From Ottelia alismoides (Eukaryota > Streptophyta > Magnoliopsida > Alismatales > Hydrocharitaceae), in contig JAZKJV010000600.1 of NCBI GenBank assembly GCA_037367405.1, positions 1,426,001-1,490,000 on the forward strand: a DNA stretch of 64,000 nucleotides, in the 5' to 3' direction. Position numbers and translations under genes: made by a program. Position 1 is the first letter of the stretch; each line of letters begins with the position of its first letter. Under the pieces are notes generated by a model. That model ran no database searches and was not told the DNA's origin. It worked only from the letters and a program-made list of their open reading frames with translations. Positions 12,726 through 24,180 of the stretch are shown here, piece after piece.

Positions 12726-14480
12726 TTACTATTGGATCCGTGTTAGGTCACCTCATGTGACGTCTCACGTGGGATGGTGATTTTGCAGCGGGACCCCCAG
12801 GCTTCTGGCTATTTATGTTTAGTCCCAGAATTTTTTATTCAGTTATATATTTTTGGGATATTTGCAGTTAGGCTCCTTAGCTTTTTATAATTACATCTAT
12901 GTCCTTGCCAACGAAGCTCACGTGCTTCTGCACATGAGCTTGGCGATTTTTGCAGCAAGGCACTTACGGGTCATGGATTTTGTGATAGGTCCTATAACGT
13001 TTTGAGTACGTTCATTATTTTTGGGAAATTGCACTTTGGCCCCTAGACTTACTATTATTTACATTTATACCCTTATTAGTAGTGTAGTTTCTCTTTGTTG
13101 TATCTATTTATTTTATATAGCACTTAAACTCAAAAAAATCCCCAAAATATATGTAGTTAACTGATTACACACATATTTACGCTCTATTTTTATTTTACAA
13201 TTTTGAAGCTTTTTATTATTTATTAAAAATAAAAAAGAGCCTTTTTCTTCCTATTTGCAATAGAAAAAACATAAAAAATATAAAACCATTTTGAAAAATT
13301 TCCAAAAAAATATATTTTGTTGATTATGTGTTTTTAACTTATAGAGCAAAAATCACTAAAGAATATAAAAGAAAACTCAAAAAATAGAAAAACCTTAAAA
13401 ATCTCTATAATAATATATAAAATTGTTGAAAATTCCAAAAAAACTATTTTTCGTTCCATATTTTTTATATTGTTCTCTATATATTAAAATTAATTTAGAG
13501 AAATATTTATTCTGTTTGGTATTTTAAATCTTCATTTTAATTTCAGATATTTGATTAAACCATGTTTTAAGGTATTTTTTACTTAAAAATATTTAAAATT
13601 AGGAAAAATCCTTAAAAAATCAAAAAAATTGTAAAAAATATTTGAAAAACTAAAAATATTTTATTTCATTTATTTTTATTAGTTTTATTAACACTTATAT
13701 CTATTAGAGGTAAATGGGGCTGCCCCTAGGGAGTAGCCAACTTGGCTACTCCCACCCCTATTTTTCCCTCATTTTTTTATTTTTTTGGAAAATAAAAATT
13801 TGTATATTCATCATTATATCCCTCTCACATTCTATTAAAATTTCATCAGAAACAGAGACTCCTACGGCCTCCATCCAAACATGGTCGATTTAAAAAAACC
13901 TGCGACCGTTAAAAAAATGACGTCTGGATGGAGGGCTTAGATGTCTCTGTTTCTGACGAAATTTTAATAGAATGTGAGAGGGATATAATGATGAATACAC
14001 AAATTTTTATTTTCCAAAAAAATAAAAAAAATGAGGGGAAAATAGGGGTGGGAGTAGCCAAGTTGGCTACTCCCTGGGGGCAGCCCCATTTTACCCTATC
14101 TATTATATCTTATATTGTATATATATATATCGTATATATAAATTTATATATATCTTTCTAAAGAAAAAGAAAATATAAAAATATAGAAGGTAAAAAGTAA
14201 TTATAAAATCAGATAATTAAAAATCATAATATAAAAATATAAAATTTAAATAAAAATAAAAATTAAAACCCCACAAAAAGAGTACATATGCACAAATACA
14301 TTGCATTCACATTTTGTGAAATTCATTGCACAATCTATAATGCATGTTCCCTGTGTTCGACACTCTACATACTTTCACCTATATACATCTTTTTGTAGAG
14401 TTATAATAGATTTTAAATATGTACTTGCTTTTCATTATTTGATCATCATTGTGGGTTAATTGTTGTCTGAAGCCAGATTT
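12726..14480 (+). mobile_element. Second Athila-type LTR fragment, plus sense
   Basis: A diverged direct repeat of 11229-12490. Both contain the AGTGTAGTTTCTCTTTGTTG phrase (13080 here), the AAATACACAAAATATATTTTG-like block, and the GTGTTCGACACTCTACATAC to GTAGAGTTATAATAGATTTT stretch near 14350-14415. It begins near GGTCACCTCATGTGACGTC, the reverse of the TGACGTGGCG region at 48905-48930. A MITE interrupts it at 13707-14096. Its end near 14480 is approximate; no primer site is seen there. Confidence 0.55.
13698..14105. mobile_element. Mutator-like foldback MITE with 9-bp TSD
   Basis: A 390-bp palindromic element at 13707-14096 is flanked by the 9-bp direct repeat TATCTATTA (13698-13706 and 14097-14105). 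The terminal inverted repeats begin GAGGTAAATGGGGCTGCCCC on the left and GGGTAAAATGGGGCTGCCCC on the right, and they stay paired for about 170 bases with few mismatches, leaving an unpaired centre of roughly 40 bases. The 9-bp duplication is the hallmark of Mutator-like transposases, so this is a non-autonomous Mutator-type MITE. A smaller palindrome (GGAGTAGCCAACTTGGCTAC) sits inside each arm. The 77-residue frame inside it is an accident of the palindrome. Confidence 0.85.
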
Positions 14481-14689
14481 CTTGCATGTCACAACATCGA
14501 CTGTGTCTCTGCCTTGTACAGGACATATTTAAACCCGTGAAAAATCCTCTTCAAAAGGCTCCTAAGGGGTCTGGAAATAATCGAGCAAGTGCACGCAACC
14601 TTAGGAAGATCCACGTCTTTCTAAGGATCCGCAAGGATCACAAATCCAAGGAGGAGGTCCGGGCGAAAAATCAGGCAAAAGATGGCCAG

Positions 14690-15548
14690 AGTCAGGCGCG
14701 AAAAAATGGAGAAGGAGCTCCGGTGAGAGGACGCACGACCCAACCCGGTTGGAAAAGACCGTTGACTGGGGTCATTGGTCTGACGTGAGCTAATAAGAAA
14801 TTAGAATGTACAAATATTTGAAAATTCAATCAAAAAATAGCAAATGAATTTAAGATCAAAATGTATAAAATAAAAATATTTATTATTTTTGAAACTATTT
14901 TTTCATGATTTTTAATTATTTTATGAAAAATAAAATAATGTATATACTATATATAGTGTTATATACATGTATATTTTACCTATGTGTTATGTACAAATAT
15001 TGTTATTTTATTATTTTAAAATAACTTATTTTATATTTTATTCATTTACAATATTATTTTAGGAGTATAAATTAATTTTTATATTATTTTTACAAATCAA
15101 TACTGGTATATAATAAATAGATGATGTAATCATGTGTGTTTTGTACAAGGAATGAAGGATTTTCTTTTTTTATTTTTCTCATTTTTGTTTTATTTTTATA
15201 ATATTTCTAGTAATATATAAGGGTGTAAAAGAATAATAATTATGTAAATAATATGTACAAGTATAGGTAACACATAATGAACCCTATCTATCTCTACTTA
15301 TTTTATTTTGCGATCATGTCAAGTTTGGACCTTCTCTTGGGATTTAGGTCACTCTGTATTTATTCTAAATACATCATTCAATTTTCTTTTCCTTTATTCT
15401 TTTATTTATCCAAAAACATGCTAATTATGCAATATTAACAGAAGCATGCATTTTATTAAGTTAATGTTTTTACAAGTATTCACATGATGTTTTGCCAAGA
15501 AAAACAACTAAAATAAAATAATAAAGAGCGAGAATCATGGATTCATCA
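14690..15548 (-). mobile_element. Athila-type LTR fragment, U3 end (minus sense)
   Basis: The text around 14750-14900 (GACCGTTGACTGGGGTCA, then AAAAATAGCAAATGA) parallels 2020-2130 in the LTR at 1-3231. The block ends at 15548 with ATGGATTCATCA, the family's U3 terminus. No polypurine word follows. With 10255-11228 it could be one LTR whose middle was replaced by the plus-sense pieces, but the break is not a clean insertion. Confidence 0.55.
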
Positions 15549-16034
15549 CAGAGCCCAATACGTGTGTACCTTCATCTTGTTTCCAAGAAGTATTCTCCCT
15601 AGTCTTATCTATCGGCTTTGGCTGTGTCAAAATGTGATCCTTGTTATTGCACTGCATCAGAGTTAGAAACAACATGGACCATAACTCATAGTTTATGTCA
15701 TTCATCATGACGATAGGAGCTGGGCTCTTGAACGTACCAGATAAATAAAACTTACCATCCTAGCCCGCTAACATGTTGATAAGATGCCGAAATGGAACTT
15801 GACCGAGGCTTGTAGACTGATTTGAATGAGTCTACATGAACATATATAGGATTAGTTCTATGTGTAGACTCATACAACTATCCTCTTCAATTTTAGATCC
15901 ACACTAGGCTTGGATAGGTAATTTCAAACTATTAAATCAATCTCCACTTATCAAAATCAGATCGGAAATAGACCTAAGTCACCTACGTCGAGGATGGCCA
16001 AAAAAGAACCCTATACAACCTGCAATGCCAATGT
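15549..16034. other. Unassigned flank of the solo LTR
   Basis: About 0.5 kb with no open frame, between an LTR end and the target duplication of the solo LTR at 16040. It was continuous with 19634 onward before that insertion. It may be old internal DNA of a minus-sense Athila-type element, but I see no diagnostic motif. Confidence 0.4.
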
Positions 16035-19000
16035 GGGCTTGATGAATACCCATTCATCACTCTTTATTCTTTTATTTTAGCTACAAAACCTATGCAAAAC
16101 ACATTGTATATTCATGTAAATAGCAATAATTATCAAATTGCATGCGTCTTGTAAATATGCATATTTAGCGACTTTTTGTGCATAAATAAAAGAATAAAGA
16201 AATAAAAGAAAAAGAGGGAAATATTTAGAATAAATATTGAGTAACCTAATCCCAAGGAAGGGCTCAGTATGGGCCTGACCGCAAAAACCCCAAGTAGAGA
16301 GAGATAGGGAAACTCAATCATGTGTACATATACCTATAAATAAATAAAATTATTCTTCCTCTAAATAAAAATAAAAATGTATTTTTGTTAATTTGTACAT
16401 ATTTCTAAAAAATCAAAATAAAATAAAAATGGGAAAAACAAAATAAAAATAAAAAGAAATAAACTTCCCTTCATCAGTGTACATAGACCAGGTGCATAGA
16501 ATAACTCATCTATTTATTTCCTCCTTGTAAATAATTAATAAAAATTCAATAAAAATATGTATATATTCCATATTCCATGGTGTAAATAAAAAAAATAAAA
16601 ATCATAAAAATAAAAATAAAATAAAAGAAAAAGAATAAAAATCAATTCCTCACCTTGTATATATACCATGTGAATATATGTATATACCTATTTATTTAAC
16701 CTATGTAAATAAATAATAAAAATAAAAAATACCCTGTTATTCCAAATTTTATTCTATAAATAAATAAAATATAAAATTGGAATAAATGCATAAAAATAAA
16801 ATCATTAAAAATAAAAATAAAAAATAAATACATGTATATACCTGCGTATAATAATAATATTTTGTAAATACCTAATTTATATTTCAAAAAAATAAATAAA
16901 AATCATAAAAAAATATTTGAAAATAAATAAACATTTTTCATGTTTTAAGTTTTTCAAAATAAATCATTTGCTCTTTTTTATTTAATTTACAAAATTTTAA
17001 TAACTAGCGGCCTGTGATTGGTCCACAGGGGATTGTTGACCCCCGGTCAACTCTCCCCCGCAGACTCTTTTCTCACGGATCTTGTGTGTGACCCAAATTC
17101 TTCCAATTTTTGCGCCATGATCCGCCACCCATCTACCAAACCCCGGGCTCCATTTGTTCCCTATAGATCCGAGACCTTCGCCCGAGCCTTTACCTAGGGG
17201 TCCGTGATTCACCAACCCAGACCCGTCGCCTTCTTCTCAGACCTGCAGGAGTATAATGCTCCACCTCCAGTCGCCATTTCACGCCATCTTTGGCATTCCC
17301 ACTCAACGCCAGTGACCTCCTCTTCTTCGCCAGAGTGACAACAACGCAGAGGAGGGTAGCAGCGAGGCCCGGGCAGCCGGGAACCATCGATCCGGCGACT
17401 TCGTTGCCATGCACCGCCACGAGGTGCGCTCAGCCTCGGGAAGCGACGATCCCTTGAGGACATGGCCCCCGGAGCTCCCTGAGCTCCAGCACAGTCGACC
17501 TCGACTGCCAAGTAGCTTCGGTACCCTGTAGGATAGCTTAGGTTTCGAATTTTAGCTTTAGGTTCTTTCAGCTCCGCCGACATCGCCAGCCGTCTCCGTC
17601 TACCCATTTGACCATCCGACTCGACCTTCACGTCCACCAGTCTCATCTCCACCTTCTTCACCCAGCCACCTCCCCTGACTCACCCCGGAGCAGGTAATTC
17701 ACCCTCCTCTGCCGTCGCCTCGCCGGAGGGTGTCGCCCCGACGCACCCACTCACCCATTTCACCCCTAACTTGGTCGAGGCAATTTGCCCTCGACCAAGG
17801 AGCTGTTATGTGCACTTTACAGGTCGAAACAGGCCCATCTGAGGGTCCAAACGTTCAGCCACAACAGCTCCAGTCCTCTGCCGTCGCCGGGCCACTCCGG
17901 TGGTCGCCGGCCTCATCGGAGGCATCTAGCAGCTGCGGACCATCGAGGCGAAGCTATCCCCCACTTCAGCAGCTCCAGAGGACGTCTCCACCGCGCGCAT
18001 TGGGCCGGCGAACTTCGCCGGCGTCGAATTCTTGGAGATCGTTCAACCACCGTCCGATCAGCACCTCAGCCCCAGTTTTGATCCTGACCGTCCATCCACG
18101 TTAGCTCTCCACCGTCGGATCTATTAGAGGCTCGATCGTGACCGCCTATCTAACGAAGAGGCACCAGCTACTCATGACCGTCCGATCATCCACATGGCGT
18201 CCTCCTCGTCGTTGATCCATTGAAGGGTTTGCCACCTCCAGCCACCGTCGGATCATCCACGTGGCCACCCTACAGCCCTTCGATAATAAGTGGGGTAAAT
18301 TACTCGTAGGCCCCCGGTTTCTACATTTACTTTTTAGTCCTGTAAATATTTTATTACATTGTTTTTATTTTGGTAATTTTGCATCGAGGACCTTTCTGTT
18401 TCAGACATTTGCATTTTAGTCCTTCTATATGTGGACCACGTGCATCGACACATGAGGTGTGGTTTATTTGCACTTTCAGCCCTGTGATTTCTGTGTGTTA
18501 TTGTTTGCATTTTTAGAAATACGAATTGCAAATCGGTCCCTCCGTGCCTGATACACGTGCATCGTGCGTGACTTGTTAGACATTTTGCATTTTGGGCCCT
18601 GGGTTTTATTTCCTTGTTATTGTTTGGCCCCCAGAAATACTTTTTCTTGCATTTAGGTCCTTGTGCACTGTGAGCCTTTGTTTTATTTAAATAAAATATC
18701 AAATTTAACCCAAATTACGTGAAATTTGGACACGTGGCTCCTGCCATTGTGTAAAAATTTCCCTAAATTTTGGGTACATTTTTTAGGCTTTTTAGTTTTT
18801 TAAAAATTCAAAAACTGTTGTTTTTGCTTCTGTCCAATTTAGAAAATCATAAAAAATATAAAAACTATTTTAAAAATTCTAAAAAAAATAGGTTTTGTTA
18901 ATTCTGGTGTGTTTGACTTTTTATGCAATTTTCGCTATTTTTGGATTTATAAAAATCTTAAAAATTAAAAAACCCTTAAAAACTAATAAAGATTCTAAAA

Positions 19001-19633
19001 AATTATAGAAAACTAAAAATAATAATAAACTCTTTTTCTGAATTTTCCTTGTTGTTTCTATTTCTCATAAAAATTACCTCCATGCTGTGAAAGACCCCTT
19101 TGAAATTTTTCATGGGACTTTGAAGCTTGGCTGGACAGAGTGCTCATGTTTTAGCCTTCTTTGATTTTTAGAAAATCGTATAAAAATCAGAAAAATCTCA
19201 AAAATTCACCAAAAACATTAAAAATCTAAAAAATATAAAAATATTTTTGTTTGAATTTTTGGAGCATATTGGGTGATTAAATAATTTGTTGAGTGTGCAT
19301 GATTTTGTCCCTTTTCTCATTTTTCACCTTTATTAAAAATCCAAAAAATATAAAAATAATTAAAAATCCATCAAAAATACATTTTCTTCTCATTTTGACT
19401 ACTTCATAGGCCGCAAGGTCAATTCGTGCTCCCTGAGTGCGACCCTAGGTGCTACACCAGGCTAATCTCATAGCCAGGACCACTATAGCTTGATTTTATT
19501 GATTTTATACTTTGTTTGGTGGTCTGATTCATAATTTTTCTTGATTGAGCCGATTTCTCGAGCGACTGAGGTCGCAACGACCTTAGTTAACTGATTTACA
19601 TTAGTCATTCGGGAAATTCGGTTCATCAGGGCT
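16035..19633 (+). mobile_element. Solo Athila-type LTR with TSD GGGCT
   Basis: A 3589-bp LTR at 16040-19628 is bounded by the perfect 5-bp duplication GGGCT (16035-16039 and 19629-19633). It starts TGATGAATACCCATTCATCA, a palindromic terminus shared with the other Athila-type LTRs here, and ends GGTTCATCA. The layout is an AT-rich U3 (16040-16990), a GC-rich island (17000-18290) and an AT-rich U5. No internal domain is present, so it arose by recombination between the two LTRs of a full element. Frames at 17209-18104 are island composition. CCGTCGGATC-type words recur at 18100-18265. Confidence 0.9.
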
Positions 19634-22320
19634 ACACAACGGTATTGGGTGGTGATCGAGATGCATCGACTGTGCTACACTACGACGCAAGTTGTGCCTA
19701 AGGGGTGCAGCAGATGGTGCAAGATATCCCTGGCAATGCAAAGGGCCCCGGAGGGCACCACTAGCGGCACTGACCGCCTGTGTCTGTGGGGGTTGGGGTG
19801 CGAGGTGCCGCTAGCCTTAGAGTCTACGATGGTGGTGGCGATGTAGAGAGGGAGGGGGAGGCGAGTGGGTATAGGGTACGAAGTGCAAGAACTTCGGTCT
19901 AGGACCGTCACTTTGGTATTATGTGGAGAGAAAATAATCAATTGCAATATGAGTGAGCATTGGTGTTATCTTATATGAAAAGGTTAGGTAAATTGCATAA
20001 TATATGTGAAAGGAAATAAAGTATATAAAAATGCAAAAAGATAAAAAAACTATCTCAATAGCAATATATTTGTTGAAATATAGATAGATTTCAATTTATA
20101 TGCCATGGTATCGATCTTCAAACAAAATATACAAAATATGAACAAGAATCGTTTTACCTTCTTCAAATCTTTTATCCAGTTGTGACCCCACAAAAAATAT
20201 CTCTTCTTTTAATAAAATTACGATTAATATTCATTTCCTTCTCTCTTCTATGAATCAAATCCCTGCAAATACCCCTTTCTCTCTCTCTTAATTCAATCAA
20301 ATCTCCATTAATATCATATTTCTCCCTCTTATAGTTAAGCAAAAGATATTATGCTATCACATCTTATCATAAAAAAATTATAAAATAATCAAAACCATAA
20401 TTCTTGGAAACTAAAATAAAGATCGCATAAAATCCATCTCTCTCAACAAATAGCCACCATCCAAACAACAAAACAAACAAACTTACCCATCATATTACCC
20501 CTTGAAAAAGTTACAACAAAATATTGTCTAATAGATGTACTGTAGAAGTTATTTTATTGTGTTTTTTACCCTTATCAGATGCAGTGGGGGTTCGATGTTG
20601 CAGACAACGGCAAACTGGTGATGGGATACTATCAAGGAAGAAAAAAGTTGAAAGAATGCAGCAGTGTTTCCTAAACCCGTGTACCCAGGCAAAAGAGGCG
20701 AAATGTCCTGACAGTTCTCGTGCAAGAAAGAAAATTAATGAGGTTTCGACCTCGAGAATCGATTAATTTCCCAAGAATCAAGTAACATGTAATAATTTAA
20801 TACGTGGGAAATTCAGAAAGTCTCCTGCCATGCAAGAGAATGGGTTCGCAAGATTTTCTTTTAAAACTGCAGCAAATTTCTTCTGGAGTGTCCGAGTTCT
20901 CTTTTTTTTTCTCTCTAGAACATCTCATTTCCTCTCGCGAGGTCTAAGTTGCTCGGGAGACTTCGACAGGCTTCTATTTGTGTGGCTGCTCGAAGTTTTG
21001 GTAGATTCAAATGGAGACCCGATGGTAAATCTTGAAATCTCGTAGCTTCCTTTGCTTTTGATGGAAGCGTCTGATCGCACCGAGAACCATCCGGAATGCA
21101 AACGGAGATTTACGGCGATATCGTGAAAGAGTTAGTAGGACTTTGTTGGGATTTCTGTGTGTAATATTTTATTACTGAAAGGCCTTTTCTCATTTTAAAT
21201 GCCAATGAGAATTAACATGAAAGCTCCAGATGGTGTCAAAAAAAATATGGAATATTTTGGACCAGAGATTTGGAGTGTTTAATACTTTACTTCATTCGAA
21301 TCACCAATCCACGTTGGTGGATTCTTCCTTCTTATTCAAATGAGATAGTGTACTCCAATCACACCTTCGACGTAGAATGGAAATTTCTAACTCGATCTTT
21401 AAGCCAAAGCCCATTTAAAGGTCGAGTTAGTCGATTTAAATGATTATGAATTTGAGAATATTTGCAATCGAGACAGCGTATATCTGTTAGTGGCATACCT
21501 AGATAAAGAAATTTGTATGTGTCGGTTATGGTCTTTATTTTTAAACAAGTATGGGAATATATATATTTTTGAATTTAGCGAAAATGGATGATAATAAGGA
21601 TACGAGTTTTTATTTTAAAAATATGTGTTTTTATATAGTAAACATATATCAATGTGGGTAAACAAATATCAATATTATATATATATATATATATATACAT
21701 AGTATAATGCTTTTAATAATTATTTTCAAATGGAGGAAGAATAATTTCTAAGGTAAATTATAAAAAAGGGAACCAGTTATATCTCAATCCTTAATTAGTT
21801 CCTCATTTTCGACAATGTAACAAAGATGTGTTCGATCTCATTTTCTTTTCTCAAATATATGCTTCTGAGAGCCTCTAAAACCTTCTTATGTCTATGCTAA
21901 AGTATATAAATGAAAGTTTAGTATCTTCTTTATGAGTGGTGTTCACAAAGTGGTTACTCCACCCCATAAGATAGTGACTTGCCCCCATCCTATCACAACT
22001 GGGTCATGGATTGTCTCGACCACTTCCTGTGGGTACCCACTTCTAATAAGTATCCGATTTATTTCTATGGCTAACGAGTATTTGTGAGTATGTATGGGAA
22101 TTATCACTTCTATCATAAGGAGGCTGATTATATATTGGGTAAATAGCAAGGAAAAAGCACAAAATTGATCATTTATATTTTTTTCGTAAATTCCATTTAT
22201 CAAGATTGATTTTCACAACATACTAATTTTTTCATTAGTCCGACAATCTGTTTGTTGTGTCCCTCAATTTGTTTGCAAGGATGCCTGCAAGGACATACAT
22301 TTGATTGGCCAATTTTTTAA
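19634..22320. other. No gene recognised
   Basis: Mixed-composition DNA. It holds a short GC-rich patch (19700-19890), AT-rich sequence near 20000-20520, a (TA)n tract at 21676-21697 and frames no longer than about 90 codons with no family motif. This could be old element internal sequence or host intergenic DNA. Confidence 0.4.
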
Positions 22321-22785
22321 AGGAAAGTACAACAAAGCAGACGTGAAACCTGCTATGCTCTATGAATATGAATGTTAGCATGTGAACCATGCATATACAT
22401 GTGTAGAGAATGACAGTAGCAGAAATGAAATTCGTAAAGTGGAAGTGTGGTTATACTCGAAAGATTGTATTCGAAATGATGTGATTAGAAGGAAAATTGG
22501 TATCGCTCTAGTATATGATAAGATGAGAGAAAATTGCTTAAGATGGTTAGGCCCACCTTCGAAGGAGGTCGACTGATGCACCAGCTTGAAGATTCGAGAT
22601 TTTGGATGTTAAATCGGCTAAGAGAACGCAAGGAGGACCCAAGAGATGTTGGAATGAGACTATCCGAAGGGATCTTAATTATTTGGATATAATACCAAGA
22701 ACGGCTTAAGATAGATCTGAATGGAGATAGAAAGTACATAGCCGACACTATTTAACGCGGGAAAAGGTTTTATTGTTGTTTGGGA
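22321..22785 (+). pseudogene. RTE-type LINE tail, decayed
   Basis: C-terminal end of a reverse transcriptase of the RTE-like type common in plants. The phrase KPAMLYEYEC (22350-22375) matches the family's PAMLYG.ECW. An open stretch then gives IRNDVIRRKIGIALVYDKMRENCLRWLGPP (22462-22560), matching the family's IRN..IR.KVGVAPI.DKM.E.RLRWFGH block. After a stop, LNGDRKYIADTI corresponds to the terminal W...I.VADP. Several stops and frame breaks show it is dead, and the catalytic domains upstream are absent, a usual 5' truncation. Confidence 0.8.
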
Positions 22786-23379
22786 AATTGAGGAGAATTT
22801 TATTCATCCCTATCCCCTTTGAGGGCAGAAAAGAAAGGCATAACGACTAAATCGAAGCCTACCATACAAGGAAAGGGAGAAAAATAGTAAGCAACGACTC
22901 AGGACTTATTGCAATTAACGAAAAATAGAACGCAAGAACTTGGTATAAATAATGTAAGTAAGTTATATGATGCCTGTCTTGATCTACCCTCTAATGCGTT
23001 TGGAAGTAGATGTTGAGCTATATTTTGTTGCACATGAATCTTTACCAAGTTAATGGACGCTCCTTGAGACCTTGTTAAGTTAGTACAATCACACAATTAA
23101 CAGTCATATTTATACTCCAAATCTTAAAATAGTTCAACGGAGAGAAATAGTGGTTATGTGAGTTTCTTCGTTAAGTTAGTAACAATCACACAATTAACAG
23201 TCATATACTCCAAATCTTAAAATAGTTCAATGGAGAGAAATAGTGGATATGTGAGTTTCTTCTTCAAGCCAACAAAAAAAGGTAGGGTTGTCATTTTCGA
23301 TATAGATTCCAATGCATGAGTGAGTATTTGCAAGTTGCAAGGTTAGGAGAAGTAAATTAGTAGGTGGTTGTAGGAAATA
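22786..23379. other. No gene recognised; contains a tandem duplication
   Basis: AT-rich DNA without a plausible frame. The only structure seen is the two-copy tandem repeat at 23074-23262. Confidence 0.5.
23074..23262. repeat. Two-copy tandem duplication of about 95 bp
   Basis: Copies at 23074-23169 and 23170-23262 both begin GTTAAGTTAGTA and end GTGAGTTTCTTC, head to tail. They differ by a few substitutions and short indels, so the duplication is fairly recent. Confidence 0.9.
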
Positions 23380-24180
23380 GAGACCCCAACGAAAAAGTAC
23401 ATTCTCTGATTTTAAACTTTTTATGTGGTTTTTGAAAATTTTTAGGGTATTTTGGAAGGGTTAGTGAATTTCATATATTGACAAGTATTTACAAGGATTG
23501 TGAAGATATCTACAAAGGATTTTATAGACAAGTTTATACAAGAATATTACCAGGGGGTATTTTACAATGATTTGCAAATATTTCATATAGATTTTTCAAA
23601 GGTTTTCCAAAAGATTTTTTTCAAAACATTTCACAACCCCCTTTTCACAGTTATTTGCAAATTATTTTTAAACTAGTTTTTAAAAATATTTTTCAAAGCT
23701 TTTACACATCTTTACAAGAATTCTTCAATATTTCAACTGATTACACAAAGTTATGGCTAAAGTGTATATACAATATATACGATCCCCCTATACTTAGCGT
23801 GAACTATGTTCTCGTAGTGATCAAGGAGCACTAAAGGAAGACATAACTCGTTCTAAGTATACAAGAATGCTATACTATAATGACTTAATGAAAGAATGAG
23901 AATTTGATCGTCCCCCTATACTTTGGATAAACTGATCCTAAGTATAGAAAATTATATACGAAGCAGGGATGGTTGAGGGTGAGAATATATGAAATCAATA
24001 ACTCTGCTTGTCTCCTCCTATACTTAGGGTAAAGTGTCCCTAAGTATAGAATAAAATATCAACAAGTTAGGAGATAAGTGAGGGAATAAAAATGAAAAAC
24101 GTGGGTCACTCATCCCTTCTATATTTAGGATCTAGTCATCTTAGGTATAGCAATGGTGAAAGTGATGAATGAATAAAACG
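23380..24180 (-). mobile_element. Fragment of Athila-type 3' non-coding region with stem-loops
   Basis: This piece parallels 46000-47170 and 52620-53960. An AT-rich zone full of TTTTCAAA words is followed by GTTATGGCTAAAGTGTATATAC, the word GATCCCCCTATACTTAG (23781-23797) and stem-loops at 23916-23947, 24018-24049 and 24119-24150. In the full elements this lies between pol and the 3' LTR. Here neither pol nor an LTR is attached, so it is a broken remnant. Confidence 0.7.

Noticed and set aside
14486..14788. 100-codon Lys/Arg-rich frame
   Set aside because: It crosses the junction between two LTR pieces and resembles nothing known.
17209..18104. Frames of 98-150 codons rich in Arg, Ser and Pro
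   Set aside because: They lie wholly inside the solo LTR at 16040-19628, in its GC-rich island.
20524..21060. Possible host exons
   Set aside because: Frames of 71-80 codons without motif, splice context or conservation that I can judge.
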